Source of the DNA: Neisseria bergeri
Lineage (GTDB): Bacteria; Pseudomonadota; Gammaproteobacteria; Burkholderiales; Neisseriaceae
DNA: 64,000 nt
Direction of reading: 5' to 3'
Assembly: GCA_003044455.1 (NCBI GenBank)
Contig: POWY01000001.1
Location: 186,001 to 250,000 of the forward strand
Positions 59,772-64,000 of this stretch are shown piece by piece. The position numbers were made by a program, and so were the translations under genes. The notes under the pieces are model-generated. The model was not told where the DNA came from and did not search any database. It worked only from the letters and a program-made list of their open reading frames with translations. The first letter of the stretch is position 1. Every line of letters begins with the position of its first letter.

Positions 59772-59966
59772 TTTTACAATAAACCATATATTCCAATATT
59801 TCAAAATATTTTTAATATAAAACACAATATATTGTATTTTTAATGTGGAGTAGCAAGTAAATTTAGGCCGTTAGAGTCCGCTAGAATTCGCTTTATTTGA
59901 ATGAATGTATTAAAATTAAAGCATTGCTAATTTAGTGATTAACAACCAATGTTAGGAGGGAGCCAT
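59772..59966. other. AT-rich regulatory-looking region
   Basis: Just left of it, 59719-59775 holds five close copies of a TTTAAC/GTTAAA motif in both orientations. The rest is very AT-rich (tatatt, tattgtattt) with no gene. It could hold the promoter of the DUF4760-like gene and the broken 5' end of the leftward gene. Confidence 0.4.
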
Positions 59967-60004
59967 ATGAAAAAAACTTATTCTGAAGGATGGGATGTAT
60001 AAAA

Positions 60005-60490
60005 GTGGAAATTGTTATTTTACTCTCTGGGCTAGGCACCTGTATTGCTACAGTTTACCTAGCCCTTTTTGCAAGTAAACAACTTGATGAACAGCGTATT
60101 CATCATAAACAGAAATCTACGGTCGAGCTTCTGATTTCAAATAACAATAACCCGTTTTATCGTGATCAGCGCAAGTTGTTTGTTGATATGCGTCGAAATG
60201 GGGAAAATTTTACTTCTCTTGCCTGTAAAATTAACGAATCTGGTGCTCACGAAGGAAAAAATGCCACTATTTTGGCTGTTTTGAATTCAATTGAGTTTAT
60301 TTGTGTGGGCATCAAAGAAGATATTTTTGATGAGGCTGTTTACAAAAGGATGAGCCGTAGTAGCGTGATTAATGACTGGAATACTTTAAAGCCATATGTA
60401 ATGGAACTTAGACGCTTAAACGGAAACAATGAAAAGTTATTTTGTGAATTTGAATGGTTGGCGGGGAAATGGATAGAAGAGGATAAATAG
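60005..60490 (+). CDS. DUF4760-like membrane-anchored protein
   Basis: 161 aa from a GTG at 60005 (an ATG at 59990 adds five residues). The N-terminal hydrophobic helix is VEIVILLSGLGTCIATVYLA, then KQLDEQRIHHKQKSTVELLI and a helical cytoplasmic part (LNSIEFICVGIKEDIFDEAV, WLAGKWIEE). This layout fits DUF4760. An 11-codon frame (59967-60002) behind a strong AGGAGG site ends 2 bp before the GTG and may couple translation. Lower GC than the flanks; likely cargo of the prophage. Confidence 0.65.
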   Translation: MEIVILLSGLGTCIATVYLALFASKQLDEQRIHHKQKSTVELLISNNNNPFYRDQRKLFVDMRRNGENFTSLACKINESGAHEGKNATILAVLNSIEFICVGIKEDIFDEAVYKRMSRSSVINDWNTLKPYVMELRRLNGNNEKLFCEFEWLAGKWIEEDK

Positions 60491-60503
60491 GTTTTCGGCA
60501 AAA

Positions 60504-60534
60504 AGGCCGTCTGAATCATTCAGACGGCCTTTTT
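60504..60534. terminator. Bidirectional uptake-sequence terminator (AG dialect)
   Basis: AGGCCGTCTGAATCATTCAGACGGCCT, flanked by A and T runs, between convergent genes. Confidence 0.85.
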
Positions 60535-60793
60535 TCATGCCTTATATTCAGGCTGCCTTCTCTTCCTGCTCGTACACGGCGTTGTAGAAAGCGGCGGACA
60601 GCTTGTCGGCTTTCTCGGAGGCGGTTTCAATCACGGCAGACAAACCGTCTTCGATTCCTTCCATGTCCATATCCAAAACTTTCAGATGGTTGAGCGTGAA
60701 CACCAGCAGATTCAGGGCTTTGAGGCTGTCTTGGTCGAAAGTCAGGGTATAGGTGGTATTCATGGCTTAACCCTCCAATCCCAAAGACTGTTG
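60519..60793 (-). repeat. Right arm of the 275-bp inverted repeat
   Basis: Reverse copy of 59167-59441. Confidence 0.95.
60548..60763 (-). CDS. 71-aa phage protein, copy 2
   Basis: Same protein as copy 1, one synonymous base change in the Lys codon near the end. Starts 3 bp after the rha stop. Confidence 0.8.
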   Translation of the reverse strand: MNTTYTLTFDQDSLKALNLLVFTLNHLKVLDMDMEGIEDGLSAVIETASEKADKLSAAFYNAVYEQEEKAA

Positions 60794-61345
60794 ACCGTGT
60801 GCCGTTGCCAAGGCGCGGCGGTTGCGGTATTTCGGGTCGGGGCGGTATCCGGTCAGACCCAAATCGGCGAGTTGTTTGAGGCGGTGGCGAACGTTGGACG
60901 GAGCAATACCCAAGAGCTTGGCGGCTTCCGCCTGATTCAAGCCCATTTCGATGTAGCGCAACAGGTGCGCCATATCGGGGCGGGCGGAAAGGTAGGCGGT
61001 TTTGAGCTTGTCCGATGCCGGCGCGCGGCAGCGGGCAGCTTCGGCTTCCAGGGCGTTGAAGGCGGCGATGTATTTTTCCTTCCACTGCGCGGCAGCTGAG
61101 CCGGTAAAGCCCATGCACAGGAACACGAAGCCGTCGCGGGTGATTTCGTAGGCGGGTTTTTCGCGGTTCATTCCGTCGCGGTAGGAGATGGGCTGAAAAT
61201 TCAGCTTTACAAACTCGTCTGAACATTCGAGGTTTTCAATTGCTTGAAGGACGTTCTTGTGCTTCTTGCCGAAATGGTTGCTGATTTCTAAGGAGGTGGT
61301 AACCAAACGGTTGCCGGAAATGCGTACTAAGGTTTGAGTTGTCAT
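60767..61345 (-). CDS. Rha-family phage regulator with C-terminal HTH
   Basis: 192 aa. The N-terminal Rha domain is recognisable: TTSLEISNHFGKKHKNVLQA and FKLNF-like QPISYRDGMNREKPAYEITR, then DGFVFLCMGFTGSAAAQWKE and YIAAFNALE. The HTH tail (MGLNQAEAAKLLGIAPSNVR HRLKQLADLG) is paralogous to that of the AntA/AntB protein. The start codon lies in an inverted repeat (GTCATGATATAATGAC at 61341-61356), a possible operator. Confidence 0.88.
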   Translation of the reverse strand: MTTQTLVRISGNRLVTTSLEISNHFGKKHKNVLQAIENLECSDEFVKLNFQPISYRDGMNREKPAYEITRDGFVFLCMGFTGSAAAQWKEKYIAAFNALEAEAARCRAPASDKLKTAYLSARPDMAHLLRYIEMGLNQAEAAKLLGIAPSNVRHRLKQLADLGLTGYRPDPKYRNRRALATAHGQQSLGLEG

Positions 61346-61380
61346 GATATAATGACCTTTCTGTTTACTCGGTTAAATGG

Positions 61381-61444
61381 ACAGGAAAAGAACGTTACAG
61401 CGTTGCTTTCCCACTGTTCCCCCGATGTTCCACCATCGGGGGAA
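61381..61444 (-). promoter_or_regulatory. Conserved leader upstream of rha (also upstream of the AntA/AntB gene)
   Basis: Read leftwards: hairpin CCCCCGATGGTGGAACATCGGGGG, then AGTGGGAAAGCAACG, ctgt, AACGTTCTTT. The plus-strand counterpart at 58507-58566 has the same order: a GGGG hairpin, AGTGGAAAAGCAACG, ttag, AGCGTTCTTT. Two unlike genes sharing a structured leader suggests an RNA or protein binding site. Confidence 0.6.
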
Positions 61445-61449
61445 TTTTC

Positions 61450-61635
61450 TTATTTCATTTTTTCCTTCATGACTGATTTAACCCAGTTTGAAAAGTCGGG
61501 AATTTCTTTTTGCATAAAATCCACTAACTCTTTCTCTCTTTCCAAATGGAAAGAAACTGTTTTCATCAGCCGCTTTTGGTCATACTTTCGCTGATATTCA
61601 GCTTGTTTTGCTTTTAGCGTTTTTTCATCAGGCAT
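61450..61635 (-). CDS. RHH-like small protein, paralogue B
   Basis: 61 aa from MPDEKTLKAKQAEYQRKYDQ; AAGGATTGCCT precedes the ATG. KRLMKTVSFHLEREKELVDF and PDFSNWVKSVMKEKMK align with paralogues A and C. Upstream of rha, as A is upstream of the AntA/AntB gene. Confidence 0.7.
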   Translation of the reverse strand: MPDEKTLKAKQAEYQRKYDQKRLMKTVSFHLEREKELVDFMQKEIPDFSNWVKSVMKEKMK

Positions 61636-61737
61636 AGGCAATCCTTGATTTTTAAAACCGTTGTAGTAAAATGGCTTGCAGAAAGGTTGGCGAAAGGGGC
61701 GCGGTGTTCTGCCACCCCTTGTGTTTAATCAACTTGC

Positions 61738-61803
61738 TTAGTAAGCCGGACTACAGCTTAAAAGCAGAATGATGAAAAAAACAACTTTCGCCAGTTTTGT
61801 CAT
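61738..61803 (-). CDS. Tiny hydrophobic peptide 1 (21 aa)
   Basis: MTKLAKVVFFIILLLSCSPAY behind GAAAGGAGGC, an excellent ribosome site. One hydrophobic helix, possible lipobox LLSC. It has the same gene-neighbourhood position as peptide 2: hairpin, peptide, then RHH-like gene. Too short for statistical support; the case rests on the repeated layout. Confidence 0.55.
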   Translation of the reverse strand: MTKLAKVVFFIILLLSCSPAY

Positions 61804-61820
61804 TTCCACAAGCCTCCTTT

Positions 61821-61874
61821 CTATCCGATAAGCCCCCGAAGTTGCCGCTTCGGGGCTTTGCTTTATCGGATAGG
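61821..61874 (-). terminator. Nested hairpin between paralogue C and peptide 1
   Basis: Outer arms CTATCCGATAAG and TTATCGGATAG enclose CCCCGAAGttgccgCTTCGGGG. Confidence 0.75.
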
Positions 61875-61907
61875 CGTATTATCTAGTATTTCTAGATTTT
61901 AATCAAG

Positions 61908-62084
61908 TTATTTTTTCATCCTTTCTCGGATCATGTCTTTAACCATTTGGGAAAAATCGACATTTCCTATAAACTTCAGCAAGTCGGCTTCTTTTTCCAG
62001 ATTGAATGAAACGTGCTTGACAAGCCTTTTTTGCTCGTATTTTTTCCGATACTCGGCTGCCTTTTTGGCTTTTTCGTCATCCAT
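61908..62084 (-). CDS. RHH-like small protein, paralogue C
   Basis: 58 aa from MDDEKAKKAAEYRKKYEQKR behind AAGGAGTTTGCCT. KRLVKHVSFNLEKEADLLKF and NVDFSQMVKDMIRERMKK align with A and B. Tandem with peptide 1 and paralogue B on the same strand. Confidence 0.7.
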   Translation of the reverse strand: MDDEKAKKAAEYRKKYEQKRLVKHVSFNLEKEADLLKFIGNVDFSQMVKDMIRERMKK

Positions 62085-62166
62085 AGGCAAACTCCTTGAT
62101 TTTTTAAACCGTATTTTGTAAGATTGGGACTGGGGACGGCGGCGACCGCCCCCAGCTGGTCAGTCT

Positions 62167-62238
62167 TTAGTAGGCATTAGCACTTGCCAACATGAAAACT
62201 GCGACCAAGATGAGAATTTGAATAGTGCGTTTATTCAT
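62167..62238 (-). CDS. Tiny hydrophobic peptide 2 (23 aa)
   Basis: Begins MNKRTIQILILVAVFMLASA and ends NAY; ribosome site GGGAGAAAGAAG. Charged start, one hydrophobic helix, SANAY end that could be a signal-peptidase site. Shares the -AY-stop end and the neighbourhood with peptide 1. Confidence 0.55.
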   Translation of the reverse strand: MNKRTIQILILVAVFMLASANAY

Positions 62239-62255
62239 CTTCTTTCTCCCAGTTG

Positions 62256-62275
62256 AGCCCCGCTTCGGTGGGGCT
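62256..62275 (-). terminator. GC-rich hairpin before peptide 2
   Basis: AGCCCCGCTTCGGTGGGGCT, sharing the CCCCG..CTTCGG core with the hairpin before peptide 1. Lies in the 5' leader of peptide 2. Confidence 0.7.
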
Positions 62276-62611
62276 TTTCCCGTATCGGGCTTCACTGCCC
62301 CGATGAATCGAATTATATCGTAACACGATAAAAAGTCAAGCCTTTCCCCAACAAAATCAAAGAAAAATGCCGTCTGAAAACAGCTCGAATGCTGTTTCAG
62401 CGGCATTTTTTGTTGTCGGGCATCAATGCCCTGCCATTTGTGCGGCGTTGCGGTTATGTAAATCAAGATATGGTATTTTAGTGTGTATTTTTGGAAGAAA
62501 TTTACCATATATAGTATTAAAATATTATACAGTTGTTTTATATGGGTTTGATTTTCTTGAAAAATAAATCCTATATGCTAATATTTGCGCTATTTAAGCG
62601 AGGTTAAAAAA
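62276..62611. other. Divergent control region between leftward cassettes and rightward late-early genes
   Basis: Holds the palindrome TATCGT-AAC-ACGATA at 62316-62330 (possible operator), an uptake sequence with a damaged partner (about 62367-62407), then ~170 bp of AT-rich DNA before the gene at 62612. No gene is credible here. Confidence 0.5.
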
Positions 62612-62803
62612 ATGAATACCATCAAAGAATATACGACAGTCCGCGAACGGCTGCTCAATGCTGCCGATTATTTGGAAGAAGTCCGTAAAGACCGTAAGAC
62701 GGGCAATATTGCGTCCGTGGAATTTGTGCCGCCGAAAATCGGGGCTCGGGGTTACGGCAAATTCAAAGTCCGTTACAAAACCTTGGTGGCGGTTGATTTA
62801 TGA
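62612..62803 (+). CDS. Small phage protein (63 aa)
   Basis: MNTIKEYTTVRERLLNAADY...; helical first half, beta second half (GARGYGKFKVRYKTLVAV). Start preceded by GCGAGG. Overlaps the next gene by 4 bp (ATGA). No family recognised. Confidence 0.65.
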   Translation: MNTIKEYTTVRERLLNAADYLEEVRKDRKTGNIASVEFVPPKIGARGYGKFKVRYKTLVAVDL

Positions 62804-63216
62804 GCGGGGAAAAATCCGAGAATCTGCCGGTCGATGAACAGCAGAAAATGCTTCAGGAGTTTTTAGAACTTCAAAAACAGGATATTGCGGTCAAACAGAA
62901 GGAGTTGGAAAGCCGTAAGGACGAAATCCAATCTCACGAGCGCATTGCACTGGCTACCATCGAAGCGCAAAAACAGGGCGAACAGCAACATGGTGAGATT
63001 TTCAAAGAGGTACATAAACGCCGTCTGAATGCCGTGATTGCTGTTGCTTTTCTGATTGCCGCCGTGCTGATTACTGCGTTATGGCGCGATAAGGACAGCG
63101 TCGCTATTGAAATTGTCAAAATCGGCGGGGCGGTAGCTTTGGGATATTTTGCAGGAATCAACAGAGGTAAAGCGCAAACCTTGGAAAAGCAACGGCGCGA
63201 AAAAGACAGTGATTAG
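62800..63216 (+). CDS. Phage coiled-coil membrane protein
   Basis: 138 aa. Residues ~12-70 form a coiled coil (MLQEFLELQKQDIAVKQKEL), then two hydrophobic segments (AVIAVAFLIAAVLITALW and IVKIGGAVALGYFAGI) and a basic tail. Similar proteins are common in early regions of Mu-like prophages; function unknown. Confidence 0.7.
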   Translation: MSGEKSENLPVDEQQKMLQEFLELQKQDIAVKQKELESRKDEIQSHERIALATIEAQKQGEQQHGEIFKEVHKRRLNAVIAVAFLIAAVLITALWRDKDSVAIEIVKIGGAVALGYFAGINRGKAQTLEKQRREKDSD

Positions 63217-63225
63217 ATTGTAGTA

Positions 63226-63268
63226 AAAAAGGCCGTCTGAAACGTTTTCAGACGACCTTTTTTCATGC
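63226..63268 (+). terminator. Uptake-sequence terminator (AG dialect)
   Basis: AAAAAAGGCCGTCTGAAA pairs with TTTCAGACGACCTTTTTT (one mismatch). Confidence 0.8.
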
Positions 63269-63369
63269 CTGTCCGTTTCGTAAAAAAACAGCGGCTTACT
63301 ACAATATATAGTATTTTATATGTATAATATGCATCAATTAATCAATATATTGTGTTTTATGGGTTTGAA

Positions 63370-63771
63370 ATGCGCCGGGCGTTGATTGCGAAAATTAAGA
63401 TTGCTCAAAAGGAGCTGGGCTTGGACGACGGTACCTATCGCGCGGTGTTGGAGTGTGTGACGGGTAAGCGATCGTGTACGGAGTGCAGTATCCCTGAGCT
63501 GGAGCGCGTGGTCGAGGATTTGCGCCAACATGGGTTTGCGCCGAAAAAAACGGCAGGCCGACGGCCGAACCGCCGAAGCTCTGCCGATCCGATGATGCGC
63601 AAAATCGAAGCCCTGCTGCTGGATAACGGCTGGACTTGGAATTATGCGCATGGTACGGCGAAAAAGATGTTTAGGGTTGACCGTGTGGAATGGTTGTCTG
63701 ACGGCAATATGCACAAGCTGGTGGCGGCGTTGCAGATTGCTGCGAACCGCCGTAAGAAAGGGGCTATGTGA
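63370..63771 (+). CDS. GemA/gp16-like Mu protein (DUF1018)
   Basis: 133 aa from MRRALIAKIKIAQKELGLDD at 63370. Family pattern: LIAKIKIAQKELGLDDGTYR, LERVVEDLRQHGF and NWTW-like NGWTWNYAHGTAKKMF. GemA of Mu alters host gene expression and DNA topology. Stop overlaps the Mor start by 1 bp (TGATG), the gemA-mor order of Mu. Confidence 0.88.
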   Translation: MRRALIAKIKIAQKELGLDDGTYRAVLECVTGKRSCTECSIPELERVVEDLRQHGFAPKKTAGRRPNRRSSADPMMRKIEALLLDNGWTWNYAHGTAKKMFRVDRVEWLSDGNMHKLVAALQIAANRRKKGAM

Positions 63772-64000
63772 TGTATGAGACGGCAGATTTTGGCGCGGTC
63801 AAGCATCTGCTCCCTGATAGTGTACAGGCGTTGATTACGGTCATCGGGTTTAATGAAACGCTGGAGCTGGTGCGCCTGATGGGCGGTACGACTTATCCTT
63901 TGCGGCAGGGTTATACGAAAAACAGTCAATCCCGTGTTGCATACTTGGAGGAGATTATCGGCAGTGAGGCGGCCGGTCGGCTGGTGGAGGCAATGGCTCC
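63771..64000 (+). CDS. Mor-family middle-operon transcription activator (partial, runs off right edge)
   Basis: The first 76 codons are present: MYETADFGAVKHLLPDSVQA, LITVIGFNETLELVRLMGGT. The last 25 residues in view fit the Mor/C dimerisation domain (LIGLPATLKLVEHFGG-like pattern). Mor switches Mu from early to middle transcription; the HTH part lies beyond the window. Confidence 0.85.
   Translation, partial: MYETADFGAVKHLLPDSVQALITVIGFNETLELVRLMGGTTYPLRQGYTKNSQSRVAYLEEIIGSEAAGRLVEAMA

Overview
The window looks like a Neisseria chromosome, most likely N. meningitidis. It carries dozens of copies of the neisserial DNA uptake sequence (ATGCCGTCTGAA), often as inverted pairs that double as terminators. 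It also has two ~155-bp Correia elements, dRS3-type 20-bp palindromes (attccc-N8-gggaat), a lactoferrin receptor operon (lbpB-lbpA) and a bile-acid symporter gene of the neisserial ASBT type. Species was inferred from content; no database was searched.

Layout. 1-12.3 kb: housekeeping genes (hemW partial, ligA, zipA, ampD, mltG, tmk, maeB with an in-frame 48-bp tandem duplication, lpxK, a Trm112-like gene, kdsB). 12.4 kb: tRNA-Ser(GCU) with a clear promoter and terminator, followed by AT-rich debris. 13-18.3 kb: a cytochrome c lipoprotein, trpA-accD, a CNP1-like gene, a TusA-like gene, a lipoprotein gene and pyrC. 18.3-21.1 kb: a low-GC cytosine-5 restriction-modification island between identical 34-bp uptake-sequence hairpins. 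21.1-24.4 kb: nusB, ribH, a DUF2185-like gene, rnc, era. 24.5-29.6 kb: lbpBA behind a Fur box. 30-36.5 kb: trpF, greB, purF-cvpA-dedD-folC (the classic gammaproteobacterial order) and a YgfX-like gene. 36.5-44.2 kb: an amino-acid ABC ATPase, ksgA with a truncated small-alarmone-synthetase gene, a uracil-DNA-glycosylase-like gene, trpB, and comA (comEC) broken by a single-base frameshift. 44.4-51.5 kb: bamD (comL) back-to-back with rluD, asbT, pgeF, lptE-holA and two small membrane-protein genes.

From about 51.6 kb to the right edge lies the early region of a Mu-like prophage: a leftward repressor, a Ner-like gene, MuA and MuB transposition proteins, many tiny overlapping genes, Gam, GemA (gp16) and the start of Mor. 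Its original S24-type repressor survives only as a C-terminal remnant, and a different HTH+ORF6C protein now sits in the repressor position. Between Gam and GemA is an accessory block (58.2-62.3 kb) built of paralogous parts: three ~60-aa ribbon-helix-helix-like proteins, two tiny hydrophobic peptides, an AntA/AntB-type and a Rha-type antirepressor sharing one HTH tail and one conserved leader, and two nearly identical copies of a 71-aa gene in inverted orientation. This block is the least explained part of the window.

How it fits together: the core carries cell-wall growth and division (zipA, ampD, mltG, dedD), lipid A/KDO synthesis (lpxK, kdsB), outer-membrane assembly (bamD, lptE), tryptophan and nucleotide synthesis, and iron piracy from lactoferrin. 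Decay is visible in comA, the alarmone synthetase gene, a fragment between cvpA and purF, and possibly maeB.
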